A stretch of DNA of 57,205 nucleotides, from positions 1 to 57,205 of the forward strand of contig JAJRTR010000165.1 in the NCBI GenBank assembly GCA_024278215.1. Reading direction: 5' to 3'. The stretch is from a bacterium (lineage in GTDB: Bacteria; UBP15; UBA6099; JAJRTR01). Made by a program: the position numbers and the translations under genes. Under the pieces are notes generated by a model. It was not told the origin of the DNA, did no database searches, and worked only from the letters and a program-made list of their open reading frames with translations. This document shows, piece by piece, positions 7,924-15,414 of the stretch; within the stretch, counting starts at the first letter, position 1, and every line of letters begins with the position of its first letter.

Positions 7924-9090
7924 ATGCAGAATGCTAAAGAAATACAAACCGCAAGCCGTTTCCTGCGGAGGGCTCTGCTGCCTTGTTTTGTAGCCGCGCT
8001 GCTCCTCTTCAATGCCGCGAATGCACGGCCCAGACCCCCGAAAGGCAGAAAACCGCCGCCCGGAAACTCGACGAACACATCGCAACACTCGAGCCGGTCG
8101 AGCCGGAACAACAACCCTTTCCTGCTGTCGGAAGACGGTCATATAGCAGACGTCATCGGATTTCAGAATATAGGTCGCTCCGACACAACATTCGATGCCG
8201 TTTTCTATCTACCGACCTCTTACGCCGACCTCCAGACTGTCACAGATCAACAGGTCTACTTCTATCCGGCGAATGCCGACACCGCCGAGATACTTACCGA
8301 TACGCTGGGAGCGTATATGCTTCATCTGAAATACACGGGACTGCAACCCCGGTCACGTATAGTTGTCTATTACACGGCAAACATCCCCGAGGAGCAACCC
8401 CGGCGCCCGGTGACAGGCTGGAAAAACATTCCGGTACCCGAAAGCGCCGCCGCATACCCTGTGTCCGCCGCCATGTTCCTGAAGTCCGGCAGAGACCTTG
8501 AAACACATACCCCACGGGTGCGGAAATACACAAAAAAAATCATACCCGCGAAAGACGGCCTGACATACGGCGAGGCAGCTTGCGCCGCTGTGAAGGATAT
8601 CGATTCTTTCCCATTCGGCAACGACAACAACAGCAGCCGCAACACACGTTTCCCCCCGGACTACATGCGAAACCCCGCAGAGGTTCTCGCCTCCCACAAA
8701 TGCGTATGTGTCGAGTGCGCTCGACTGGCATGTGCGGTTCTTCGCAACACCAACATCCCCTGTCGCACAGCTACAGGGTTCTTCGGCGGAAAACCCTGGG
8801 ACCACACATGGATACAAATCTTTGTCCGGGACATCGGCTGGGTCGACGTCGATCCCCAGCAGGGATACTGTCCTGACGGCCTGCTCAGTGAGGAGTACAA
8901 AGGCAAGTACGACCTTTACGAATTGCTCGATCCGGACCAGAACGAGACCTATGAGATCCAATATACAACCGATCCCCCCGTTCCCATGCGCATCATGTCT
9001 CAAAATATTAACGATTTCGGCGATTTCATCGAGCAGGGTACCACCCGCAAAAAGGAATCCGTCACCTGGGGCGAAATAACCGTTGAATGA
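7924..9090 (+). CDS. Secreted transglutaminase-like cysteine protease-fold protein
   Basis: 388 residues. The N-terminus is a signal peptide (basic FLRR, then ALLPCFVAALLLFNAANA), followed by a Pro/Ser/Asn-rich linker. The transglutaminase core is in the last 150 residues: catalytic Cys in CVECARLACAVLR, His in WDHTWIQIF, Asp in GWVDVDPQQG, in the order and spacing of the Transglut_core family. The middle, about residues 60-185, is likely a beta-sandwich domain. The ATG at 7924 has GAGGT 8 bp upstream; an in-frame start at 7879 does not. It probably acts in the periplasm or outside as a peptidase or transglutaminase. No partner gene is adjacent. Confidence 0.8.
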   Translation: MQNAKEIQTASRFLRRALLPCFVAALLLFNAANARPRPPKGRKPPPGNSTNTSQHSSRSSRNNNPFLLSEDGHIADVIGFQNIGRSDTTFDAVFYLPTSYADLQTVTDQQVYFYPANADTAEILTDTLGAYMLHLKYTGLQPRSRIVVYYTANIPEEQPRRPVTGWKNIPVPESAAAYPVSAAMFLKSGRDLETHTPRVRKYTKKIIPAKDGLTYGEAACAAVKDIDSFPFGNDNNSSRNTRFPPDYMRNPAEVLASHKCVCVECARLACAVLRNTNIPCRTATGFFGGKPWDHTWIQIFVRDIGWVDVDPQQGYCPDGLLSEEYKGKYDLYELLDPDQNETYEIQYTTDPPVPMRIMSQNINDFGDFIEQGTTRKKESVTWGEITVE

Positions 9091-9228
9091 TGCCGCTGCC
9101 GGATTGAAAACCACGAAGACCTGCGCGCCGACAGATATGCCGGCCCGGTTGACAACAGTTCTGCACTATCTACAATATATGTGGCAACTGATATTAACCC
9201 GGATTTCTCACAAAGAAATCCTGAATAA

Positions 9229-9302
9229 GCGTCCGTAGCTCAACTGGATAGAGCATCTGACTTCGGATCAGAGGGTTGCGGGTTCGAATCCTGCCGGGCG
9301 TA
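9229..9302 (+). tRNA. tRNA-Arg (anticodon TCG)
   Basis: 74 nt with acceptor arms GCGTCCG and CGGGCGT, D arm GCTC...GAGC, anticodon stem TCTGA/TCAGA around loop CTTCGGA (anticodon TCG), T arm GCGGGTTCGAATCCTGC, and discriminator A. CCA is not encoded. It reads Arg codon CGA. Confidence 0.95.
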
Positions 9303-9579
9303 CTTTCAGCAAAGCTTTCAACACGACACTACCGGTTTTTCGCATAACGATAGTTTTCAACCCGTTACAAGCCCGTAGTGCGACCTCGCAGAATACAGGC
9401 CCGGCTTCATCAGATGATGTCGGCTTTCTCTTGTTTTACAATACTCTCACCCGTATCAAACACGTTTGTAACCTATGAAAACCGGCCCCTGGCAAATTGT
9501 CCGTATGGCGTTGGGCACGACATATGGAAGTAGTAACGTAACACTATAGACATCTGAAGAGAAGTCGTGGAATTCCGGA
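9303..9579 (+). other. Non-coding stretch downstream of tRNA-Arg
   Basis: No credible gene, terminator or repeat is seen here. There is no attachment-site duplication of the tRNA 3' end in the neighbourhood. Confidence 0.5.
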
Positions 9580-9756
9580 GGGTGTGCGACATAAAAGTGG
9601 GGTAAAAACAACCATAAGCGTTAACTTAAGCGCGAAATGGGGTATTATGGCGAACTATAGCGCACATTTTTTGCACAGTATCGCATAAGAATGCGACAAA
9701 ATCCCCGTTAAGTTAACGCCTATGGTAAAAACAACCATATTTTTAATGTGCGAAAA
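9580..9756 (+). repeat. Repeat family C, copy interrupted by a 107-bp inverted-repeat insert
   Basis: The outer parts (9580-9616 and 9740-9756) match an uninterrupted 55-bp unit on the other strand at 20119-20173 (GGGTGTGCGACATAAAAGTG..., then TTTTTAATGTG-GAAAAA). Between them lies an insert flanked by a 16-bp direct repeat GGTAAAAACAACCATA (9601-9616, 9724-9739). The insert 9617-9723 has inverted ends (CCATAAGCGTTAACTTAA against TTAAGTTAACGCCTATGG) and an internal hairpin TCGCAT-AAGA-ATGCGA. Confidence 0.7.
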
Positions 9757-9843
9757 AACCGTGTTGCCAGTCCACGTTTTTCGCTGACTGTTTTCCATTT
9801 AGACTCAAAACGGACTTTTTGCGCCGGAATCAAAGTGTTGTAT

Positions 9844-11055
9844 CTATTCTTCTTCGTTTTCAGCAGACTGATTAGCAGCTACAACTTCAGGGTTTTCTCC
9901 GGACCGGCATTTTTCTTCCCCGGGTTTTGAGTCTTCAGAAGGTGTTGCAGCCGCCTCGGGTGTTGTCTCTTCGGCCTTTACAGTATCTACTACTTCGGGC
10001 GTCGTCGCAGTTGCCTCCTCGGCAGCCGACTCGACTTCTGGGCGGGTTTTCTCTTCTGGGGCCGTCTCAGATGCTTCCCTGACCGGTGGCGATGTCGATT
10101 CTTCGGATGCCGGTTCTTTTTCATCGTGTCTGTTCCGTCCGGCCTGTTTCTTTTTATCCTGTTTTCTTGATTTGTCCTGCTTGCGACGGCAATTGTTGTT
10201 GCAGTTGTCTTCGTTTTTTCTGCATGAGCATTCGACTTCTTTGATGCGTTCCAGCAATTTATCTTCAGGTATTTCTATGTCGAGTTCCGACCAGCCGCCG
10301 CCTTCGGTTTTGACTGTTACGGTCTGCTTCAATACATTGACGGAGGTAATGCGGCCTTTGACTTCGCCGCGTTCTATCTGCTTGCCCACAACGGGCATCA
10401 ACCCTTTTACCGCGATGTAATATTCGTATTCATATTTGAGACAGCAGAAAAGACGACCGCATATTCCTGAAATCTTGAGCGGATTCAGGGGCAGGCCCTG
10501 TTCTTTGGCCATTTTTATCGAAACCGATTTGAAATCGCGCAGGAAGGAAGCGCAGCAGAGTTGCCTGCCGCAGGGGCCGTATCCACCGAAGAGCCGGGCT
10601 TCGTCGCGCACTCCCACCTGTCGCAGTTCGATACGTGTGCGAAGGCGCGAGGCGAGCGATTTGACCAGTTCTCTGAAATCCACCCTGTTCTCGGCGGTGT
10701 AGCAGAAAGAAACTCGCGAACCGTCGAATGAAAACCGTGCGCTCACCAGTTTCATGCTCAGGCCGGATTTTTCGATTTCCGCGTTGCATATTTCGTAGGC
10801 GTTCTCTTCCCTGGGGATCATTGCTTCTTGTTTTGTCAGGTCATGTTCCGTGGCGAGGCGCAACATTTTCTTGAGCGGCAGTTTGTCTTCCGGCACTTCT
10901 CTTTCCACGATATCGTTCACCAGCAGCCCCATGTCCAGCCCGTAATCGGTTTCGACGATTACGATGTCGCCGGGCTTGAAATCGAATGATTGCGCGTGGT
11001 AGGAAAATGCTTTATTCATATAGTCCAGTTGGACTTCTCCGGTTCTACATTTCAT
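9844..11055 (-). CDS. ricT: PSP1-domain protein RicT (YaaT-like)
   Basis: 403 residues. The PSP1 domain spans about residues 60-215 and carries the cysteine set GPCGRQLCC (161-168) and GICGRLFCCLKYE (198-210). This is the iron-sulfur-ligand pattern of RicT/YaaT, a subunit of the Ric complex that in Bacillus affects RNA maturation and phosphorelay signalling. Residues from about 280 on are a second cysteine patch, a Lys/Arg-rich stretch and a long acidic Glu/Thr/Pro/Ala tail, longer than in Bacillus and probably disordered. The ATG at 11055 has GGAG 7 bp upstream; an in-frame upstream start at 11133 has none. The order yaaR-holB-ricT matches Firmicutes. Confidence 0.88.
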   Translation of the reverse strand: MKCRTGEVQLDYMNKAFSYHAQSFDFKPGDIVIVETDYGLDMGLLVNDIVEREVPEDKLPLKKMLRLATEHDLTKQEAMIPREENAYEICNAEIEKSGLSMKLVSARFSFDGSRVSFCYTAENRVDFRELVKSLASRLRTRIELRQVGVRDEARLFGGYGPCGRQLCCASFLRDFKSVSIKMAKEQGLPLNPLKISGICGRLFCCLKYEYEYYIAVKGLMPVVGKQIERGEVKGRITSVNVLKQTVTVKTEGGGWSELDIEIPEDKLLERIKEVECSCRKNEDNCNNNCRRKQDKSRKQDKKKQAGRNRHDEKEPASEESTSPPVREASETAPEEKTRPEVESAAEEATATTPEVVDTVKAEETTPEAAATPSEDSKPGEEKCRSGENPEVVAANQSAENEEE

Positions 11056-11166
11056 TATCTGACTCCATTCCAGTCGTTGCGGCATGTTCCGGGTCTGAGC
11101 CCCGGTTCGATGATAAAAAAAGTGTACTGACAAAATCCAAAAGAGACGGGCAGCGCAGTAATTCTG

Positions 11167-12180
11167 TCATAGGCCCGCGGTTCTTCTGTATTCTATTGCG
11201 AGTGTTTCGAGCGAAAGAATAGTGTGCCCGCCACCCTTTACGGCTTTTATGGTACTGAGAACCGATTCTATCAAAGCGCTGTTCTTTTTCAGTTCTTTGT
11301 TTGTTTCTGCTCCGGATGTGTTGTTCGCGTTCAAGGCAGCATCGTTGAAGCGCCTGTCGAGGAAGATGAGCATTGCCTCGAGGAGAAAGATTACAGATTT
11401 GCGTTCGGCGATAGAGGGTGTGTCGTCTTCGGAGGCGAGTTTGATGCGTGATGCCAGGGCGACAAGTTCGGCCGCGACGAGGCCAGGCGCAACGATTTTT
11501 TTGTTTTCCAGCCTGTGGAGCACTATTTTCTCGAGGTCGTCGAATGCGGTTCTCATGACTTCGTCTTCTGCAAGCTTGAACATCAGACCGAGATTGCCTT
11601 TCGCAAGCGGGTGAAGGAATCGCACCATTTGCGCGTCGAGCCTGCCCGCGGCTACTTGCATTGCCTCTTCGAGCGACAGGGGTTTGAAAGGCACCGGCAG
11701 TGCGCGCGACCTGATTGTGGGCAGTATCCGGTCGATATTCTGTGTTGTGAAAATGAAAGTGGTGAAGGCCGGCGGTTCCTCGAATATCTTGAGCATGAGG
11801 TTTGCCGCTTCAGGGTAAATATTACTTGAATCGCACAGTATCAGGAACTTGTGTTTTGCCGCGTTGGGTGTGATGAAGGCTTCATCCCTTATCTCTTTGG
11901 CCTTGTCTTTATTGTAGCCGAGGCGGGAAGGTTCGTAGATGATGACATCGAGGTCGATGCCTTTGGCTATGCGGCGGCAGGCGCGGCACTGGCCGCAGGC
12001 GTCTTCTTCGGGACGGGTGTCGGTGCAGTTTGCCGCCTGGGCGAAAGCGACAGCGGTAGTGCGTTTGCCGCAGCCGGCGGGTCCGTAGAAGAGCAGTGCG
12101 TGCGGGATTCGCCCATCACGCAGGAAACTCGTAATCGACCTGACGGCGATATCCTGTCCTGTAATTTCAGAAAGCGGCAT
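11167..12180 (-). CDS. holB: DNA polymerase III delta-prime subunit (HolB)
   Basis: Clamp-loader subunit, 337 residues, the usual length. The AAA+ Walker A is GPAGCGKRT (33-41); a zinc module has Cys52, 62, 65 and 68; sensor-1 region IFTTQN and arginine-finger region TIRSRA follow. The common SRC motif reads SRA here, so the sensor cysteine is replaced. The C-terminal collar domain is helical and less conserved. It sits between yaaR (99 bp upstream) and ricT (111 bp downstream) on the same strand, as in Bacillus. No strong ribosome site precedes the ATG. Confidence 0.88.
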   Translation of the reverse strand: MPLSEITGQDIAVRSITSFLRDGRIPHALLFYGPAGCGKRTTAVAFAQAANCTDTRPEEDACGQCRACRRIAKGIDLDVIIYEPSRLGYNKDKAKEIRDEAFITPNAAKHKFLILCDSSNIYPEAANLMLKIFEEPPAFTTFIFTTQNIDRILPTIRSRALPVPFKPLSLEEAMQVAAGRLDAQMVRFLHPLAKGNLGLMFKLAEDEVMRTAFDDLEKIVLHRLENKKIVAPGLVAAELVALASRIKLASEDDTPSIAERKSVIFLLEAMLIFLDRRFNDAALNANNTSGAETNKELKKNSALIESVLSTIKAVKGGGHTILSLETLAIEYRRTAGL

Positions 12181-12279
12181 ATTTTAAATTCAGATCTGCG
12201 GTCCTGTATCAATGCGGAAATTCATTCAGTTCGCGGGTTTGTGGTATCCAGGGTGTTACGCAGCCGGCCCGGATTGCGC

Positions 12280-12756
12280 TCAAGTATAAAGATCGAGCAG
12301 CATCCCCCGGATCCTGTCGAGCCTCTCGAGAAATCCCAGCAGGTTTTCCTGCTTGTCGAGAAAATCCCGTGTAAGCGCGTCAAGTTCGTCGTTGACTTTC
12401 TTCACAAGTATTCCCGGCTGTTTCTTTCCGGTTCTGGAAACCGACGATCTATCTTCAACGACATAAAGTTCGTTCAAAACAATATTCATGAATTTCTGCA
12501 CGAGCCCCCTGTATCCGCGCAGGGTTTCAAAAGTAAGGCTCTTTTCTATCTCATGCGCCTGTGTGTCTATCTTCAGCAGGATACTGTCAAGTTCCTGCCT
12601 GATCTGCGACACACGTGTGTCGGACAGCCTGTCTTTGAAGGTTGCCTGTGGTCGCAATGCCGCCGAAGCACGCCTTGCGGACGAAGCGCGCCTGGTTCTT
12701 GTGGCGCGTGTTTTATCTTTTGTGCTTCTGTCTTTTAGAGTTCTTTCGACTTTCAT
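12280..12756 (-). CDS. yaaR: YaaR family protein (DUF327)
   Basis: 158 residues. A basic, Thr/Arg/Ala-rich N-terminus (about 40 residues) precedes a helical domain with FETLRGYRGLVQKFMNIV, the strongest YaaR/DUF327 signature, and a leucine-rich C-terminus (ENLLGFLERLDRIRGMLLDL). Function is unknown. In Firmicutes yaaR lies directly upstream of holB and ricT, as here, which supports the call. I use the ATG at 12756 with AGGTGG 12 bp upstream; a longer form to 12816 is possible. Confidence 0.75.
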   Translation of the reverse strand: MKVERTLKDRSTKDKTRATRTRRASSARRASAALRPQATFKDRLSDTRVSQIRQELDSILLKIDTQAHEIEKSLTFETLRGYRGLVQKFMNIVLNELYVVEDRSSVSRTGKKQPGILVKKVNDELDALTRDFLDKQENLLGFLERLDRIRGMLLDLYT

Positions 12757-12864
12757 AGTGCAATCAGGCCACCTGTGGTCATAGTGTTTGATGTGGCGGC
12801 ACGAAACTTTCCGCACCCGTCGTTCATCACACCGGTAATATGTTTATTGTAACAGTCCCGGGCG

Positions 12865-13455
12865 TCAGGCTTCAACAAAATTGTCGATAAAGAATTTATG
12901 CACCCTGCTGTCATCCGTCAACTCGGGATGGAAAGACCCCGCAAGGCAGTTTCCCTGCGACATGAGAATCGGCAGGCTGTTGTGGCGGGCGTACACTTCC
13001 ACGCCCGCGCCGAGTTCCACAACCTGCGGCGCGCGTATAAAAACAGCATTGAAAGGTTTGCCGTTTGCGCCGTTGCCGAGCTTCATTTTTACATCGGCCT
13101 CGAAGCTGTCCACCTGGCGGCCATAAGCATTGCGGGCCACTTTCATGTCGATAAAACCGAAACAGAAAAGTTCGGGGTATTCCTCGATTTCCCTCGCCGT
13201 CAGTATCATGCCCATGCAGGTGCCGTAGACAGGCAGCGTGCCGTTTCTGAACCTGCGCGAGACGGCTTTGTCCAGGCCGCTGAAACGAAGGAGCCTGTCC
13301 ATGGTCGTCGTTTCGCCGCCCGGTATGATCAGGCCGCCTACCGTTCGCAGGTCGGCAGGTGTTCTCACTTCGCAGGCCGGAGCGCCCATCGTTTCGAGCA
13401 TCTTTATGTGGAGTTCGAAATCTCCCTGTAATGCCAGTACGCCTATCTTCTTCAA
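12865..13455 (-). CDS. pdxT: Pyridoxal 5'-phosphate synthase glutaminase subunit PdxT
   Basis: Hydrolyses glutamine and passes ammonia to PdxS in the DXP-independent vitamin B6 pathway. 196 residues, typical length. The triad is visible: Cys80 in YGTCMGMI, and His176/Glu178 in SFHPELTDD. The oxyanion stretch GGLIIPGGETTT is at 40-51. The family motif is normally GTCAG; here it is GTCMG, keeping the nucleophile. The start is TTG, with GGGGGAG 10 bp upstream. It lies 19 bp after pdxS, so one transcript. Confidence 0.92.
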   Translation of the reverse strand: MKKIGVLALQGDFELHIKMLETMGAPACEVRTPADLRTVGGLIIPGGETTTMDRLLRFSGLDKAVSRRFRNGTLPVYGTCMGMILTAREIEEYPELFCFGFIDMKVARNAYGRQVDSFEADVKMKLGNGANGKPFNAVFIRAPQVVELGAGVEVYARHNSLPILMSQGNCLAGSFHPELTDDSRVHKFFIDNFVEA

Positions 13456-13474
13456 ACCTGTTCGGCTCCCCCGA

Positions 13475-14398
13475 TCACCAGCCGCGTCCCTGGAGCTTAT
13501 CTTTCTCGTCCATTTTGGAGGTATCGAGGCCTTTCATCGCTTTTTTCAGACCTCTCGACACTTTTGCAAGGAGTTTCGGATTCTTGTAATTCGTCACGGC
13601 CATGACAATCGCTTTCCCGCGGGCCGGCGGATCGTCCGATTTGAAGATGCCCGAGCCCACGAACACCGATTCCGCGCCAAGCTGCATCATCAGGGATGCG
13701 TCCGCCGGAGTGGCGATACCGCCCGCGGCGAAATTCGGCACCGGCAGTTTCCCGTTCTCCGCCACCCACCTGACCAGATCGTAGGGAGCGCCGAGGTTCT
13801 TTGCTTCCGTCATCAGTTCTTCCTCGGGTAGTCTTGTGAGCCTTGTTATCGCGCCCTGCACGGTCCGCATGTGCCGCACTGCTTCGACGATGTCGCCGGA
13901 ACCGGCTTCGCCCTTTGTGCGGATCAGCGCCGCGCCTTCACCTATTCGCCTGAGCGCTTCGCCCAGGTCGCGCGCCCCACACACGAAAGGCACTGTAAAC
14001 TGCCATTTATCAATATGAAAATGTTCGTCCGCCGGGGTCAGTACTTCGCTTTCATCTATATAATCGACCTTCATCGCTTCCAGAAGTTGCGCTTCGGCAA
14101 AGTGGCCGATTCTCGCTTTGGCCATCACCGGGATGCTGACCGTTTTCTGGATCGCCTCTATGATTTCCGGGTCGGCCATCCGCGCCACGCCGCCCTCTTT
14201 TCTTATGTCGGACGGCACTCGCTCGAGCGCCATCACCGCTACCGCGCCCGCATCCTCCGCTATTCGCGCCTGCTCGGGTGTCGTGACGTCCATTATGACG
14301 CCACCCTTGAGCATTTCCGCCAGTCCGCTCTTCACTCTAAGTGTTCCGGTCTGACTCTTGTCAACTGTCTTTTTTACCGATTTTTTCTTTTTCGCCAT
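13475..14398 (-). CDS. pdxS: Pyridoxal 5'-phosphate synthase lyase subunit PdxS
   Basis: TIM-barrel enzyme that makes PLP from ribose 5-phosphate, glyceraldehyde 3-phosphate and ammonia. 307 residues. [20 protein letters not shown] is at 32-51, the Schiff-base lysine Lys94 in VMAKARIGH, the second active-site lysine in [10 protein letters not shown] (about 161), and the phosphate loops [12 protein letters not shown] and FVGSGIF. All key residues are present. The lysine-rich N-terminal 14 residues are a small extension. The ATG at 14398 has GGAG 9 bp upstream. It is first of the pdxS-pdxT pair. Confidence 0.96.
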   Translation of the reverse strand: MAKKKKSVKKTVDKSQTGTLRVKSGLAEMLKGGVIMDVTTPEQARIAEDAGAVAVMALERVPSDIRKEGGVARMADPEIIEAIQKTVSIPVMAKARIGHFAEAQLLEAMKVDYIDESEVLTPADEHFHIDKWQFTVPFVCGARDLGEALRRIGEGAALIRTKGEAGSGDIVEAVRHMRTVQGAITRLTRLPEEELMTEAKNLGAPYDLVRWVAENGKLPVPNFAAGGIATPADASLMMQLGAESVFVGSGIFKSDDPPARGKAIVMAVTNYKNPKLLAKVSRGLKKAMKGLDTSKMDEKDKLQGRGW

Positions 14399-14719
14399 TT
14401 CCATCTGCTCCATTCTATCGTTCCCGGTACACCTCTGCCGGGATCCCCGAAATTCTGTTTCGGCCACGGGCGGACAACGTGTCCGGCAGGCTGCCACCAG
14501 CATTATAGCACAAGGAAAAATCACCTTCAATTACGATGCGGTGCGTCAAACAAGTGCGTTCCGGGAATTATTGCATAAGGCCCGCGCGAATTAAAGACAG
14601 TGCGAGCTTCATCAGGCGGAAAGGTGTAATAAATAGTGCGCCGGCGCACATTTTGTATTAGAATATAGCGGGCGGCGCAGGTGTGTCGCTGAATAGCAAA
14701 TATACCGGAGGATGAATTG
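14399..14719 (+). other. Divergent intergenic region with a 14-bp perfect palindrome
   Basis: Separates pdxS (minus) from the LolA-like gene (plus). It contains GTGCGCCGGCGCAC at 14636-14649, about 70 bp upstream of the plus-strand gene and followed by an AT-rich stretch. It could be an operator or a weak hairpin. No clear -35/-10 pair was found. Confidence 0.4.
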
Positions 14720-15406
14720 ATGAAGAAGGTTTTGCTTGCAGGAGTAGCGCTGTTTTACATGATCTGTACGCTTGCAGTCGCGGCGGAGGATAAACCGGGA
14801 GATGCCGCGCCCGATGCGGCGAAGATCCTCGCCGGGCTGCAAACCGGCCTCAAAGATGTGGATTCATATAAAGTTCTTTTCACTTACAATAAGGCTGCCA
14901 CCGGGAAAGACGACAAAGAGTTCAGGGTTTGTGAATTCTGGTTCATGAAAGGCGATTTCAGGAGACTCGAAGTCGTCGACGGCGACGAGAAGGGCTCGAA
15001 GGTCGCCTACAACCCGGAAAAGAGCACAAAAAAAGTCGCGGCGAAAGCTTCGTACATGCCGTTCCCCATCACACTGAAAAAAGACGACAGGCGACTGGCC
15101 GGTTTTTTCAAGAGCGACTGGCAGGCGGACATCGACGAAATATTGGAATTTTCTGAAGGTGCCGATCTTTCATACGGTGGAACCGAAGAGATAGAAGGCC
15201 GCAAAGCATACAAAATCGTGATATTACCGAAGGCGGCGGCGTTGCCGGAGGATAGGAAACTCGACAAAATAATTCTCTGGATCGGCGAAAAAGAAAATCT
15301 GCTGCTGAAGTATGAATATTACGAAGGCGACAAGCTTGTCGAAGATAAAACCTGGAGCGAAATAAGGCTGAACGCAAAGCTTACGGCCAGGGATTTTAAA
15401 CCGTAA
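14720..15406 (+). CDS. Periplasmic LolA-like / DUF1571-type lipoprotein-carrier-fold protein
   Basis: 228 residues. Signal peptide MKKVLLAGVALFYMICTLAVAA, then a beta-rich domain starting LAGLQTGLKDVDSYKVLF. The layout (a 'how much is transferred' strand pattern, EFWFMKGDFRRLEV, late KIILWIGEKENLLLKYEYY) resembles outer-membrane-lipoprotein sorting (LolA/LolB-fold) and DUF1571 proteins. Its hydrophobic cavity would carry a lipid or lipoprotein; that is inference. The ATG at 14720 has GGAGG 7 bp upstream. It lies 8 bp ahead of the STAND ATPase gene and is probably co-transcribed. Confidence 0.6.
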   Translation: MKKVLLAGVALFYMICTLAVAAEDKPGDAAPDAAKILAGLQTGLKDVDSYKVLFTYNKAATGKDDKEFRVCEFWFMKGDFRRLEVVDGDEKGSKVAYNPEKSTKKVAAKASYMPFPITLKKDDRRLAGFFKSDWQADIDEILEFSEGADLSYGGTEEIEGRKAYKIVILPKAAALPEDRKLDKIILWIGEKENLLLKYEYYEGDKLVEDKTWSEIRLNAKLTARDFKP

Positions 15407-15414
15407 AATTTGTC

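Noticed and set aside
9229-9302. Integration site in the tRNA-Arg gene
   Set aside because: No integrase and no duplicated tRNA 3' end in the region.
9580-9756. CRISPR-like array
   Set aside because: Only two copies of a 16-bp direct repeat around one palindromic insert, with no cas genes or regular spacers.
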